Origin: Pseudoflavonifractor sp. An85
Lineage (GTDB): Bacteria > Bacillota > Clostridia > Oscillospirales > Oscillospiraceae
Reading direction: 5' to 3'
DNA: 64,000 nucleotides
NCBI RefSeq assembly: GCF_002161235.1
Contig: NZ_NFHE01000014.1
Span: 1 to 64,000 of the forward strand
Every line of letters begins with the position of its first letter. Positions within the stretch are counted from its first letter, which is position 1. A model generated the notes under the pieces. The model saw only the letters and a list, made by a program, of their open reading frames with translations, had not been told where the DNA came from and made no database searches. The translations under genes were made by a program, and so were the position numbers. Below, piece by piece: positions 24,320 through 34,862 of this stretch.

Positions 24320-25675
24320 ATGACCAAAGATTTGACCAAGGGAAAGCCCATGGGCCTGATCCTCAGTTTCGGGGTCCCGTTGCTGTTTGGATACCTGTTC
24401 CAACAGCTGTATAATGTGGTGGACACCGCCATCGTGGGCAAGACCCTGGGAGGATCTGCCCTGGCATCGGTGGGAGCCACAAGTTCCATCAACTTCCTGG
24501 TAGTGGGATTCTGCACCGGGATATGCAGCGGTTTTGCCATTCCGGTGGCCCGGACCTTTGGCGCCAAGAAATATGCCCAGCTGCGCCGTTTTGTCACTTG
24601 CGGCACATGGCTGTGTCTGATATTCGGGGCGTTGCTCACCGCAGGCACCACCATTTTCTGTTGGGATATTCTGGAGCTGATGCACACACCCAGCGACATC
24701 ATCGTCCGCTCTCATCAGTATATCCTCACCATTTTCGCCGGACTGCCCGCCTATTTTCTCTATAACTACTGCGCAGGTGTGCTGCGGGCCATGGGGGACA
24801 GCCGCACCCCGGTGATATTCCTCATAGCTGCCTCCCTGATCAACATCGTACTGGATGTAGTCTTTATTCTGGCCTTTCACTGGGATGTGTTTGGGGCCGC
24901 CTTTGCCACGGTCCTGGCACAGCTGTTTGCCGGACTGGGATGTCTGGTTCACATGTGCCGCGGGTTTCCCATCTTACGCATGGAACCTGGTGACTGGCGG
25001 TGGAATTGGGGGCGGGCCGCTGAGATGTGCACCATGGGGTTACCCATGGGCCTGCAATACTCCATCACCGCCATTGGCAGTATTATGATCCAGTCCGCTG
25101 TCAACGGTCTGGGCACCGCCTATGTCACCGCTGTAGCCGCCGCCAGCAAGGTCTTTGTCTTTTCTGCCTGTCCCTTTGACGCCATGGGGGCCACCATGGC
25201 CACCTACGGCGGGCAGAACGTGGGGGCACAGGAGTGGAACCGGCTCCACCAGGGACTGCGTGCCTGTGTGCTGCTGGGTGCTATCTACTCAGCGGTGTGT
25301 CTGCTGGTGCTTTATTTCCTGGCAGATCCCTTGAACATGCTCTTTTTGGATGAGGCCAGCGCCTCCCTTCTGCCTCTGGCCCGCCAGTATCTGCTCACTG
25401 GGGCCCTGTTCTACTTCCCTCTGTCCCTGGTAAACATCATCCGCTTTCTCATTCAGGGCATGGGCTTTTCTCCTCTGGCCACCTTTGCCGGGATTCTGGA
25501 AATGGTGGCTCGCGGAGCGACCAGTTTCCTGGTTCCCTATTTTGGCTTCACAGCGGCTTGTTTTGCCTCTCCGGCAGCCTGGATTTTGGCGGATATCTTT
25601 CTTATTGCAGCCTATTTCCACTGCCACCGGCATCTGGTGGCCTCTGCTGCTTCTCCCATTTTACCACAAACATAA
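24320..25675 (+). CDS. MATE-family efflux transporter
   Basis: 451 aa, twelve TM helices in two six-helix halves, with the N-terminal MATE pattern SFGVPLLFGYLFQQLYNVVDTAIVG (split here as SFGVPLLFGYLF and QQLYNVVDTAIVG) and the second-half motif AASKVFVFSACPFDAMGATMATYGGQN in shortened form. It probably exports cationic compounds using Na+ or H+. AAAAAGGAG precedes the ATG, and a perfect sigma-A promoter lies 38 bases upstream of it. Substrate unknown. Confidence 0.88.
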   Translation: MTKDLTKGKPMGLILSFGVPLLFGYLFQQLYNVVDTAIVGKTLGGSALASVGATSSINFLVVGFCTGICSGFAIPVARTFGAKKYAQLRRFVTCGTWLCLIFGALLTAGTTIFCWDILELMHTPSDIIVRSHQYILTIFAGLPAYFLYNYCAGVLRAMGDSRTPVIFLIAASLINIVLDVVFILAFHWDVFGAAFATVLAQLFAGLGCLVHMCRGFPILRMEPGDWRWNWGRAAEMCTMGLPMGLQYSITAIGSIMIQSAVNGLGTAYVTAVAAASKVFVFSACPFDAMGATMATYGGQNVGAQEWNRLHQGLRACVLLGAIYSAVCLLVLYFLADPLNMLFLDEASASLLPLARQYLLTGALFYFPLSLVNIIRFLIQGMGFSPLATFAGILEMVARGATSFLVPYFGFTAACFASPAAWILADIFLIAAYFHCHRHLVASAASPILPQT

Positions 25676-25695
25676 CCCCAGCGGTACATACAAAA

Positions 25696-25731
25696 AGCAC
25701 CCCATGCCCGGATAGACGGGCATGGGGTGCT
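25696..25731. terminator. Bidirectional terminator
   Basis: Fifteen-base perfect arms (25696-25710 and 25717-25731) between the convergent MATE and polC genes. A five-A run on the left serves the minus strand as T-run; the plus-strand T-run is poor. Confidence 0.8.
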
Positions 25732-25748
25732 ATACTGTTTGGTTGCGT

Positions 25749-28700
25749 TTAGAAGAACGAGAATTGGCTGCTGTCCGGCAGGTCACCAAAGGCGCCTGCA
25801 TCTTTCAGCTGCTGTAGGTGGGTATTGGACACCTTGGTACAGGCCAGGGAGAACTCCTCAATGGAGATGAAGGTTTTTCCCTTCCGCTTCTCCATGATAT
25901 CCCAGCCCACGGTTTCACCCAGACCAGCCACCGAGGTAAAGGGCGGGATAAGGGCGTTTTGCTCCTCATCCACCAAGAAGTTGATGGCATGGGAACGAGA
26001 GATATCCATGCGGGTAAACGTGAGGCCGCGCAGGTAGAACTCGTAGCACACTTCCAAGGTCACCAGCATATCCTCTTCCACCGCCGAGGGGCGGTCTGCC
26101 TTGTCCTTGGCGTTTTTCTTGGCCTGGATCTCCTTCATCTTCTGCTTGACCACCTCAATGCCTCGGCACATATACTTCTCATCAAAAGCCTTGGCTCGAA
26201 TGGAGAAGTAGGCCGCGTAGAAGGCCAAGGGGCGGTGCACCTTGTACCAGGCGATGCGGAAGGCCATCATCACGTAGGCCACAGCGTGGGCCTTGGGGAA
26301 CAGATAGGCGATCTTCTTACAAGAGTCAATGTACCACTGGGGCACTCCGTGCTCCTTCATCTCGTCCTCGGCACCCTCCGGCAATCCTCTGCCTTTTCGC
26401 ACCGACTCCATGATCTTAAAGGCTCGCGTGTCCTTGAAGCCCTTGGAAATGAGGAAGATCATGATATCGTCACGACAACCGATGGCCTCGTTAACCTGAG
26501 CCGTGCCGGACGTGATGAGGTCCTTGGCGTTACCCAACCACACGTCGGTGCCATGGGAGAAGCCGGAAAGTCGCACCAGAATATCAAACTGGTTGGGGGT
26601 GGTGTCCTCCAACATGCCGCGCACGAAGGAGGTGCCGAACTCGGGGATGGCCACAGCTCCCGTGGGGCCCAATATGGGGTCGTCGGTGAAGCCCAGCTTC
26701 TCCGAGGTGGTAAACAAGCTCATGGTATCCGGGTCGTCCAGAGGAATCTTCTGGGGGTCCACCCCGGTAATATCTTGAAGCATTCGGATCATGGACGGGT
26801 CATCGTGGCCCAGCATGTCCAGCTTCAAAAGGTTGGACTCCATGGAGTGATATTCGAAATGGGTGGTGATGATGTCCGAGTCCTTATCGTCCGCCGGGTG
26901 CTGCACCGGACAGAAGTCGTAAATCTCCTTGTCCTGGGGGATAACCACCATGCCGCCAGGGTGCTGACCAGTGGTACGTTTCACTCCCATGCAGCCACGG
27001 GCCAGGCGCAAGACCTCGGCAAAGGGCACGTTGCTGCGCCCCACCTGCTCCAGATACTTGCGCACGTATCCAATGGCGGTTTTTTCCGCCACCGTGCCAA
27101 TGGTGCCCGCTCGGAACACGTGGTTGCTGCCGAACAGCTCAAAGGTATAGCGGTGGGCGTTGGCCTGGTACTCACCCGAGAAATTTAGGTCGATATCGGG
27201 GACCTTGTCACCGCCAAAGCCCAAAAAGGTCTCGAAGGGGATGTTAAAGCCGTCCTTGGCGTAGTCCGCTCCACACACCGGGCACTTCATGTCCGGCATG
27301 TCCGCGCCGCAGCCGTAACCGTGCTCCACGGCGTAGTCAAAGTCGGAGTGCTTGCAGTTGGGGCAGCGGTAGTGGGCAGGCAGCGAGTTTACCTCAGTGA
27401 TGCCCGACATGAAGGCCACCAGCGAAGAGCCCACCGAACCACGGGAGCCCACCAGGTAGCCGTGCTCCAGAGAGTTCTGCACCAGCTTCTGGGCGGACAT
27501 GTAAATGACATCGTAGTGACAGCCGATGATGTCTTTCAGCTCGGCGTTGATACGGTCCACCACGATCTGGGGCGGGTTTTCGCCATACAGGGCGTGGGCC
27601 TTGCCCCACACCAGGTCTTTCAACTCGCCCTCGGAATTCTCCAGCTTGGGGGTGAACAGGCCGTCGGGCAAGGGGCGCACATTGTCGCACCAGGAGGCCA
27701 CCAGGGAGGGGCTATCAATGACCACCTCGTGGGCGGTCTCCTCCCCCAGATAGGCAAATTCCTTTAACATCTCATCGGTGGTGCGGAAGTACAGGGGATT
27801 TTCACTGTCGGCATCGTCAAACTCCTTGGCCGCCAAGAGAATGTGACGGTAAATCTCCTCCTCGGGGTCGGTAAAGTGGACATCACCGGTGGCACACACC
27901 GGCTTGCCCAGCTTGTGGCCCAACTCTACGATTTTCCGGTTGAAGTTGCGCAGGTCCTCCATACTCTGGGCGATGCGCCGCCCTTCCTTGTCGGGGCGGA
28001 GCATGTAGGCGTTATTGGACAGGGGCTGAATCTCCAGATAATCATACCAGGAAGCAATGCGCTCCAATTCCCGGTCGTCCTTGCCGTCCACCACAGCCCG
28101 GAACAGCTCGCCTGCCTCACAGGCAGAGCCGACAATCAAGCCCTCCCGATTTTCGTTGATGATGGACTTGGGCATGATGGGGAAACGGTTGAAGTGCTCC
28201 AAATGAGCCAGAGACACCAGTTTGTACAGGTTACGCAGGCCGATCTGGTTCTTGGCCAACAGGATCAAATGGTTGGCACCGCGGCGCACCCGGCCTCCCC
28301 GCTTCTTCCCTGCCAAGGCCCCGTTGATCTGAGACACCCGCTCCACACCCAGCTCTCGCAGCATGGGAATCATGGCTGCGAAAATCTGGCCACAGATGGC
28401 GGCATCGTCGTCCGCCCGATGATGATGGAAGGGCGGCAGTCCCAAATGGGTGGACACAGTGTCCAGCTTGTGGTTGTTCAGCTGAGGGCACAGATACTGG
28501 GCCAGAATGAGGGTATCAAAATACAGAGGATCAAACACCCGCTTGGCCCTGCGGCAATACTCCCGGACAAAGCCGGTGTCGAACTCCGCATTGTGGGCCA
28601 CCAGAGGGGTGTCCCCCGCCCAAGCCAGGAAATTGGCCACTGCCTCGTGGGGCTTGGGTGCGCCCCGCACCATCTCGTCGGTAATACTGGTCAAAGACAC

Positions 28701-29888
28701 CGTCTTGGGGCTCAGAGGATGACCGGGGTCTGCAAAGGTGGAGAAGTGCTCCAGCACTTCACTGCCCCGCATGCGCACCGCGCCAATCTCGATGATGGCA
28801 TCGGTTTTGGGATCCAGGCCGGTGGTCTCCAAGTCAAAGGCAATAAACTCCCCATCCAGAGGCATGTCTCCAGGGCCGTGCACCGACACCCGCTCGTCCA
28901 CGTCGTTTTGGTAGTAGGCCTCCACGCCGTAGAGTACCTTGATTTTCTCGCCGCGGCCCGAAGCGTTATAGGCATCGGGGAAGGACTGCACCACGCCGTG
29001 GTCGGTGATGGCAATGGCCGGGTGGCCCCACTCAATGGCTCGCTTGATGATGGCTTTACCGTCACATAGAGCATCCATCATAGACATACGGGTATGTAGA
29101 TGCAGCTCAATGCGCTTCTCCTGTGCGGTATCTTTGCGTCCCTCCGGCATGGGCACCTCGTTGATGCCATAAGGCTCCAAAATCATGTCGCTTTCAAAGC
29201 GGCTGACGTTCAGCCGCCCCTGCACCTGCACCCGTTGGCCCTTTTTGATAGACTTGACGATGGGGGCAGCTACCTCCCCTTCCAAGAACTGATTGACCCG
29301 GATGGAGCCGGTATTGTCGGTGATATCAAAGCAGATCACCCACGCCTTGCGCCGAGGAAGTTCCCGGTGCTCCACGTTGAACACGGTGCCTTCCACCAAC
29401 ACGCTGCCCATATCCAACTGCAACTCGCCCAGAGGCACCGGCTTTTTCTTGCCGTTGATCTTGCCATAAATCTGCTTCACCTTGGGCTTGCCATGGCCGC
29501 CACCTGGGGTGCTCTGGCTGAGCACCTTGCGGCGCATGGCCTCCATCTGGGCAAACAGATCCCCTCCAGCGGCGGGCTGGGGTGCGGCTTGCGCCGGAGC
29601 CGGAGCTTCTGCCACTGGGGCGCAGGGCACAGGCGGGGCCACCGGTGCAGCGGCTGCCGGGTGGATGTTCACCGCCACCTGATGGAGGGAAAACAGCTGG
29701 GCCAAACTCTGCCGCATCTGCTCCACCATAGGCTCTCCCACCGGCTGCCCCTCCAAATCCAGGGTCATGGTCCGCGTCTGACGGCTGACCTTCACCTGGG
29801 TGGGATATTGGGCAAAACAAGCCAATACCCCTTCCGGAAAGGGGTATTTGCCAAAGGTCTGTTGAAATGTCACTTGCTTGTCTGACAT
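25749..29888 (-). CDS. polC: DNA polymerase III alpha subunit, PolC type
   Basis: 1379 aa. Order: N-terminal domain (1-80), Ala/Pro-rich linker (about 85-115), OB fold (about 150-235), PHP domain opening with IELHLHTRMSMMDA and AITDHG, an inserted DEDD exonuclease (FIAFDLETTGLDPKTDA, the motif VAHNAEFD), the remaining PHP, then the polymerase with a four-Cys zinc module (CPNCKHSDF, CPVCGADY) and palm acids in PDIDLNFSGEYQ. It is the main replicative polymerase with proofreading in low-GC Gram-positives. It ends the minus-strand pyrH-to-polC string; ispG lies 15 bases upstream. Confidence 0.97.
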   Translation of the reverse strand: MSDKQVTFQQTFGKYPFPEGVLACFAQYPTQVKVSRQTRTMTLDLEGQPVGEPMVEQMRQSLAQLFSLHQVAVNIHPAAAAPVAPPVPCAPVAEAPAPAQAAPQPAAGGDLFAQMEAMRRKVLSQSTPGGGHGKPKVKQIYGKINGKKKPVPLGELQLDMGSVLVEGTVFNVEHRELPRRKAWVICFDITDNTGSIRVNQFLEGEVAAPIVKSIKKGQRVQVQGRLNVSRFESDMILEPYGINEVPMPEGRKDTAQEKRIELHLHTRMSMMDALCDGKAIIKRAIEWGHPAIAITDHGVVQSFPDAYNASGRGEKIKVLYGVEAYYQNDVDERVSVHGPGDMPLDGEFIAFDLETTGLDPKTDAIIEIGAVRMRGSEVLEHFSTFADPGHPLSPKTVSLTSITDEMVRGAPKPHEAVANFLAWAGDTPLVAHNAEFDTGFVREYCRRAKRVFDPLYFDTLILAQYLCPQLNNHKLDTVSTHLGLPPFHHHRADDDAAICGQIFAAMIPMLRELGVERVSQINGALAGKKRGGRVRRGANHLILLAKNQIGLRNLYKLVSLAHLEHFNRFPIMPKSIINENREGLIVGSACEAGELFRAVVDGKDDRELERIASWYDYLEIQPLSNNAYMLRPDKEGRRIAQSMEDLRNFNRKIVELGHKLGKPVCATGDVHFTDPEEEIYRHILLAAKEFDDADSENPLYFRTTDEMLKEFAYLGEETAHEVVIDSPSLVASWCDNVRPLPDGLFTPKLENSEGELKDLVWGKAHALYGENPPQIVVDRINAELKDIIGCHYDVIYMSAQKLVQNSLEHGYLVGSRGSVGSSLVAFMSGITEVNSLPAHYRCPNCKHSDFDYAVEHGYGCGADMPDMKCPVCGADYAKDGFNIPFETFLGFGGDKVPDIDLNFSGEYQANAHRYTFELFGSNHVFRAGTIGTVAEKTAIGYVRKYLEQVGRSNVPFAEVLRLARGCMGVKRTTGQHPGGMVVIPQDKEIYDFCPVQHPADDKDSDIITTHFEYHSMESNLLKLDMLGHDDPSMIRMLQDITGVDPQKIPLDDPDTMSLFTTSEKLGFTDDPILGPTGAVAIPEFGTSFVRGMLEDTTPNQFDILVRLSGFSHGTDVWLGNAKDLITSGTAQVNEAIGCRDDIMIFLISKGFKDTRAFKIMESVRKGRGLPEGAEDEMKEHGVPQWYIDSCKKIAYLFPKAHAVAYVMMAFRIAWYKVHRPLAFYAAYFSIRAKAFDEKYMCRGIEVVKQKMKEIQAKKNAKDKADRPSAVEEDMLVTLEVCYEFYLRGLTFTRMDISRSHAINFLVDEEQNALIPPFTSVAGLGETVGWDIMEKRKGKTFISIEEFSLACTKVSNTHLQQLKDAGAFGDLPDSSQFSFF

Positions 29889-29903
29889 GCGATGTACTCC
29901 TTG

Positions 29904-30941
29904 TCACAGGGTATCAATGAGCGCCATCAGGCGAGGAATCAGCTGGTCCTCCGGGACCTTGTCCACGATTTCTCCGTGGAGGAAGAGCACGCCCTCTCCC
30001 TTGCCGCCGGCAATTCCCACGTCTGCATGGCGCGCCTCGCCAGGGCCGTTGACCACGCACCCCATTACCGCCACGGTGATGGGCTTGTCCACCCCCTTCA
30101 AAAGCTCCTCCACCCGGTGAGCCATAGGAATGAGGTCAATCTGGGTGCGACCACAGGTGGGACAGGCAATGAGCTCAGGGCCGTCTTTGCGCAGGCCCAC
30201 CGCTTTGAGAATCTTCTTGGCCAGGACAATCTCCTCCACCGGGTCGGCAGTGAGGGTGACCCGGAAGGTATCGCCGATGCCGAGACCCAGCAAGCCGCCA
30301 ATGCCAGCGGCAGACTTGATGGAACCGATGTCTGCCGTGCCTGCCTCAGTAACTCCCAAGTGCAGAGGGAAGTCATACTTTTGGGACATGAGTTGATAGG
30401 CCCTCATGGTGGTGGGTACCGACGAGGACTTCATGGAAATGCAGATGTCCTCAAAGCCATACTTCTCCAACAGGGCCACATGGCCCAGGGCACTCTCCAC
30501 CAGAGCCTCGGGGGTGGGGCCGCCGTACTTCTCCAACAGCGGCTTCTCCAAAGAGCCGCCGTTGACCCCGATGCGGATGGGGATGCCCCGCTCTTTGCAA
30601 GCCTTGGCCACCGCTTCCACCCGGTCCTCCGAACCGATGTTGCCGGGATTGATGCGGATCTTGTCAATGCCACCCTCCACGGCAGCGAGAGCCAGACGGT
30701 AATCAAAATGAATGTCCGCCACCAGGGGCAAGGGGCTGCCCGCCTTCAATGCAGCGATGGCCTGGGCGGCCCGCTCATCGGGCACTGCCACCCGGACAAT
30801 TTCACACCCCGCAGCCGCCAGGGCCCGAATCTGAGCCAAGGTGGCCTCCACGTCATGGGTGGAGGTGTTGGTCATGGACTGAATAGAGACGGGGGCGCCG
30901 CCTCCGATAGCGACGTTCCCCACATGAATTTGACGAGTCAT
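29904..30941 (-). CDS. ispG: 4-hydroxy-3-methylbut-2-enyl diphosphate synthase
   Basis: 345 aa, bacterial-type IspG (TIM barrel plus iron-sulfur domain). The [4Fe-4S] ligands are in CPTCGRT and CVVNGPGE. It converts methylerythritol cyclodiphosphate to HMBPP, the penultimate step of the MEP isoprenoid pathway, consistent with dxr two genes upstream. AAAGGAAG precedes the ATG. Confidence 0.96.
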   Translation of the reverse strand: MTRQIHVGNVAIGGGAPVSIQSMTNTSTHDVEATLAQIRALAAAGCEIVRVAVPDERAAQAIAALKAGSPLPLVADIHFDYRLALAAVEGGIDKIRINPGNIGSEDRVEAVAKACKERGIPIRIGVNGGSLEKPLLEKYGGPTPEALVESALGHVALLEKYGFEDICISMKSSSVPTTMRAYQLMSQKYDFPLHLGVTEAGTADIGSIKSAAGIGGLLGLGIGDTFRVTLTADPVEEIVLAKKILKAVGLRKDGPELIACPTCGRTQIDLIPMAHRVEELLKGVDKPITVAVMGCVVNGPGEARHADVGIAGGKGEGVLFLHGEIVDKVPEDQLIPRLMALIDTL

Positions 30942-30965
30942 GCAAGGTCACTTCCTTTACAGTAT

Positions 30966-32036
30966 TTACACCACAATTCTCCACACATCCTGGAAGGCAA
31001 TGAGCAGCATCACCACCAGTAGCAGCACCAGGGCCACCGCATGGATGTATCCTTCCAGCCGCTGGGGAATATGCCGCCGGAAGAACAGATACGAAATGGC
31101 GTTAAGCACCACAAACAGCACCCGCCCGCCGTCCAGAGCGGGGATAGGCAGCATGTTCATCACCGCCAGGTTTACGGCAATGAGAGCCATGATATAAAAC
31201 ACATTCTGAATGCCCACCAGGATGGAATCGGACTGGGTACCCACCTCAGACACCACGTCCACTACACCGATGACGCCGGACATCTGGTCCACGCCCACGC
31301 GGCCAGTAACCAGATTGCCCAGGCTCATCCACACGGTGCGTACAAAGTCAAAGGTCTGGGTCGTAGCCAGCTTCACACGCCCCCACAAGGACAGGGACTC
31401 CACTTGCCCGAAGATCAGGCCAAACCCATAGGCATCCTGACCCTCATACCGGTACTCGAAGCGCTCCATGGGCAGGTCTTTGAGCACCACCTTCTCCCCG
31501 TCTCGCCGCACCACCAGATCCATGCCCTGGCCGTCGTTGCGGGAAAGGAAGGTGAGCACATCTTCATAGACCCAAATGCCGTGTCCATCCACAGAGAGAA
31601 TTTCATCTCCCACCATGAGGCCGGACTCCCCTTCCAGCTGGAAGCCATCGGCCAACTGGGTGATCACCGGCACGCGCACCTGGGTCACACCGGTATAGAG
31701 CACCAGGACAATGACCAGGCCCATGAGAAAGTTCATGAAGGAACCGGCACACAGCACGATAATCTTCTTCCAGGCGGGCTGGATGCTGAAAGCTCGCACA
31801 TCCCCGGTATCCTCATCCTCGCCTTCCATGGCGCAGTAGCCGCCGATGGGGAAGGCCCGCAGGGAGTACTGGGTCTCTCCACGGGTACGGGTCCACAGAG
31901 CCGGGCCCATACCGATGGCAAATTCATTCACTCGGATTCCCAACAGCTTTGCGGTGATGAAGTGGCCAAACTCATGAATGGCAATCATCACGCCAAAGAT
32001 GAGAATTGCCAAGAGAATAAAAAAGATTCGCTCCAA
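30966..32036 (-). CDS. rseP: Site-2 intramembrane metalloprotease
   Basis: 356 aa. Zinc motif HEFGH near residue 20 (AIHEFGHFITAKLLGIRV), a central PDZ domain (about 115-190) and the distal NMLPIPALDGGRVLF in the C-terminal TM bundle. It cleaves anti-sigma factors or signal-peptide remnants in the membrane. The start is TTG 32036 with GAGGTG 7 bases upstream. It lies 11 bases after dxr in the classical dxr-rseP order. Confidence 0.95.
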   Translation of the reverse strand: MERIFFILLAILIFGVMIAIHEFGHFITAKLLGIRVNEFAIGMGPALWTRTRGETQYSLRAFPIGGYCAMEGEDEDTGDVRAFSIQPAWKKIIVLCAGSFMNFLMGLVIVLVLYTGVTQVRVPVITQLADGFQLEGESGLMVGDEILSVDGHGIWVYEDVLTFLSRNDGQGMDLVVRRDGEKVVLKDLPMERFEYRYEGQDAYGFGLIFGQVESLSLWGRVKLATTQTFDFVRTVWMSLGNLVTGRVGVDQMSGVIGVVDVVSEVGTQSDSILVGIQNVFYIMALIAVNLAVMNMLPIPALDGGRVLFVVLNAISYLFFRRHIPQRLEGYIHAVALVLLLVVMLLIAFQDVWRIVV

Positions 32037-32047
32037 ATGTGTTCACC

Positions 32048-33196
32048 TCAGATTAACATGTCATGGACCGCCTGTCGAGCCGCGCGGTCCGCCTCCAGCA
32101 CATCTTCCAGGGTATCGGCGGGCTTGGATGCCACCCGCTCCAACGCCCCTTCCACCAACCGGGCAATGTCCAAGAAGCCAATTTTATCCTGAAGGAACAG
32201 CTCCACGGCCACCTCATTGGCTCCATTCAAAATGGCGGTGGAGGTACCACCCTTCTGGGCGCACTCCAATGCCAATCCCAGACAGCGGAAGGTGTCCGGG
32301 TCGGGCTTGGCGAAGGTCAAAGGCGGGCAAGAGAGCAGATCCAAAGGTGTGGCCGGACCCTGGGTGCGTTCCGGCCAGGTCAGGGCATACTGAATCGGCA
32401 CACGCATATCAGCGGTACCCAGCTGGGCCAAAATGGCCCCATCGTTGAACTCCACTAGGGAGTGAACGATGCTCTCTCGGTGCACCACCACCTGAATTTG
32501 CTGGGGCGGCATACGGTAAAGCCGCATGGCCTCGATAAACTCCAGACCCTTGTTCATCAGGGTTGCTGAGTCAATGGTAATTTTAGCGCCCATGGCCCAG
32601 TTGGGGTGGCGCAACGCCTGGGCACGGGTCACATACTCCAGCTCCTCCCGTGTCTTGCCGAAGAAAGGTCCACCGGAAGCGGTGATGATCAGGCGCTTGA
32701 CTTCCCCACGGTCCTTGCAGCCCTGGAGACACTGAAAGATGGCGGAGTGCTCCGAATCCACAGGGACAATCTCCGCCCCCTTCTCCTCGGCCCTGGCCAT
32801 CACCAGATCACCGGCGCACACCAAAGTCTCTTTGTTGGCCAGAGCAATGCGCTTGCCTGCATCTATGGCCGCCAAGGTGGGCTCCAGTCCGGCAATGCCC
32901 ACCACAGCAGTGACCACCGTGTCCGCCTGGGGCAGCGTAGCCGCCTCCATCAGGCCTTCCCGACCACCCACCACACGGATAGAGGTATCGGCAAGGCGCT
33001 GCTTCAAATCCCGGGCAGCGGCTTCATCCACCGCCACCACCAGCTCAGGCTGGAACTGACGAGCCTGCTCCTCGGCCAGCTCCACACTGCGGTTTACCGT
33101 CAGCGCCGCCACCTTGTGGCCACAGGCCTGAGCCACGTCCAGGGTCTGGCGGCCGATGGAGCCTGTGGAGCCTAAAATGGAAATGGTTCGTTTCAT
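32048..33196 (-). CDS. dxr: 1-deoxy-D-xylulose 5-phosphate reductoisomerase
   Basis: 382 aa. NADPH-binding GSTGSIGRQTLDVA at the start, metal/substrate region VPVDSEHSAIFQCL and TASGGPF, plus NEVAVELFL near the C-terminus. It is the first committed enzyme of the MEP pathway. GAGGGA lies upstream of the ATG. The neighbours cdsA, uppS, rseP and ispG give the usual lipid/isoprenoid context. Confidence 0.96.
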   Translation of the reverse strand: MKRTISILGSTGSIGRQTLDVAQACGHKVAALTVNRSVELAEEQARQFQPELVVAVDEAAARDLKQRLADTSIRVVGGREGLMEAATLPQADTVVTAVVGIAGLEPTLAAIDAGKRIALANKETLVCAGDLVMARAEEKGAEIVPVDSEHSAIFQCLQGCKDRGEVKRLIITASGGPFFGKTREELEYVTRAQALRHPNWAMGAKITIDSATLMNKGLEFIEAMRLYRMPPQQIQVVVHRESIVHSLVEFNDGAILAQLGTADMRVPIQYALTWPERTQGPATPLDLLSCPPLTFAKPDPDTFRCLGLALECAQKGGTSTAILNGANEVAVELFLQDKIGFLDIARLVEGALERVASKPADTLEDVLEADRAARQAVHDMLI

Positions 33197-33231
33197 ATGA
33201 TCCCTCGATTTCTATATCTGGGCAAAAATGG

Positions 33232-34056
33232 TTACATCACCGGCATGGCCTGGAGAATGAAAAGCACCACCGGCGCACAGAAAATCATGCTGTCAAAGCG
33301 ATCCAGCATTCCCCCGTGTCCTGGGAGCAAATGGCCATAATCCTTAACCCCAAACTCCCGCTTGATGAAGGAAAAGGACAGGTCGCCCAGCTCGGTAGCC
33401 AGAGCCCCCACCAGACCGGAGAGCACCAGGGGCAGGAAGTTCACGCTCTGCTGGCTGATAGCCTGAATGATTCCGCCGTAGGCCAAAGCGTAGAGCACAC
33501 CAAAGACAAAACCGCCAATGTAGCCCTCCAGGCTCTTGTTGGGGCTGACCTTGGTGATGCCCCGGTGTTTGCCCAAAAATACGCCCACAAAATAGGCGCC
33601 TGCATCGGTGATGAAGGCCATAAGCACCGCAAAGAGCACCCAATACTCCCCGTGAGTCATTTTTTTCAGCAAGACCAAAGCGGATAGTCCCAGAGGAATG
33701 AGCACACCAGAAAACAGGGTGAGCATCACATGGTAAAATCCAATGGGAGCTGTACCCTCATCATAAGCACGAATGGCACACCAGAAGGACACCGCCATCA
33801 CCACAAAGGTACACACGCTGACCGTGGTGGTTCCCTTCCCCATCCAGCATCCCAGAGGAATGAGAGCGGCGGAGAGCACCGCAAATCCGGTCATCCAGGG
33901 GGAAATTTTATTCTCCCCCGCCGCCCGCAGCAGCTCAAAGGAGGCAGCGGCGGCAATGACTGCCACCACAATGGACCAAATCAGGGGTGAACTGGGCAGC
34001 ATAGCCAGCAACAGCAGCGGGACGAACACCACTGCAACCGCAATTCGTACCAACAT
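33232..34056 (-). CDS. cdsA: Phosphatidate cytidylyltransferase
   Basis: 274 aa, about eight TM helices, with the CDP-DAG synthase signature near the C-terminus (SFIKREFGVKDYGHLLPGHGG followed by LDRFDSM, split here). It makes CDP-diacylglycerol for phospholipid synthesis. Its ATG lies 3 bases after the uppS stop, with GGAGGGG spanning that stop, so the two are coupled. Confidence 0.95.
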   Translation of the reverse strand: MLVRIAVAVVFVPLLLLAMLPSSPLIWSIVVAVIAAAASFELLRAAGENKISPWMTGFAVLSAALIPLGCWMGKGTTTVSVCTFVVMAVSFWCAIRAYDEGTAPIGFYHVMLTLFSGVLIPLGLSALVLLKKMTHGEYWVLFAVLMAFITDAGAYFVGVFLGKHRGITKVSPNKSLEGYIGGFVFGVLYALAYGGIIQAISQQSVNFLPLVLSGLVGALATELGDLSFSFIKREFGVKDYGHLLPGHGGMLDRFDSMIFCAPVVLFILQAMPVM

Positions 34057-34059
34057 TCC

Positions 34060-34803
34060 TTACACCCCTCCAAATCGCCGAGAACGATTCTGATAATCCG
34101 CCAACGCCCGCAACAGTTCCTCTTTGGTGAAGTCCGGCCACAGTACGTCGGTGAAATAGAACTCGGAATAGGCGGACTGCCACAGTAGGAAATTGGAAAT
34201 GCGCACCTCACCGCTGGGACGAATCACCAAATCCGGGTCAGGGACGCCGGCGGAATACAGCAGATCTCCCAACCGATCCTCGGTGAGGTCCTCCGGCTTG
34301 GCCAGTCCCTCCTGGCACAGACGGGCAAACTCCGATGCCGCCCGGATAATCTCCGCCCGGCCTCCGTAGTTAAAGCAGATGTTCACCTGACACCCGTCAT
34401 AACCTTTGGAGATTTCCTCCGTCTGATGGCACAACTCTTTCAGCTTGGGGCTCAAGGGAGACAGATCGCCAAAAAAGGCCATTTTCACCTTGTCCTTGGC
34501 CATGGTCTCAATGGCTTCCTTCAAATACCGCTCCAAAAGGCCCATGATGGAAGACACTTCGTCCTCCGGCCGCTTCCAGTTCTCGGTGGAAAAGGCATAT
34601 ACCGTGAGGTACTCCAATCCCAACTCCTTGGCGAAGGTGGCAATGGTGCGGAACGTCTCCGCTCCGGCGGCGTGTCCTGCCTTGCGAGGCAGGCCGCGTT
34701 TCTTGGCCCAGCGGCCATTCCCATCCATGATAATGGCCACATGCCGAGGCAAGCGGCTCATGTCCACCTGAGGCTGGGCCGTTTTCCGACTAAATAACGC
34801 CAT
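34060..34803 (-). CDS. uppS: Undecaprenyl diphosphate synthase
   Basis: 247 aa cis-prenyltransferase. Catalytic IIMDGNGRWAKKRG near residue 27, then YAFSTENWKRP, CFNYGGRAEI and the C-terminal PDLVIRPSGEVRISNFLLWQ region. It makes the C55 lipid carrier for cell-wall polymers. I start at ATG 34803 (AGGA 9 bases upstream) rather than GTG 34809. It lies about 100 bases downstream of frr, with a GC-rich hairpin between. Confidence 0.95.
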   Translation of the reverse strand: MALFSRKTAQPQVDMSRLPRHVAIIMDGNGRWAKKRGLPRKAGHAAGAETFRTIATFAKELGLEYLTVYAFSTENWKRPEDEVSSIMGLLERYLKEAIETMAKDKVKMAFFGDLSPLSPKLKELCHQTEEISKGYDGCQVNICFNYGGRAEIIRAASEFARLCQEGLAKPEDLTEDRLGDLLYSAGVPDPDLVIRPSGEVRISNFLLWQSAYSEFYFTDVLWPDFTKEELLRALADYQNRSRRFGGV

Positions 34804-34862
34804 ATGCACGCATCCTAATCTATTTCAAAGTATGGACATTTCATCCCAAAAATACAACACAA

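Noticed and set aside
25818-29885. Very long plus-strand open frames opposite polC
   Set aside because: They are antisense shadows produced by GC-rich codon bias of polC; they lack ribosome sites and any recognisable domain. Similar shadows opposite dxr, trpS, the his genes and the Etf operon were dropped for the same reason.
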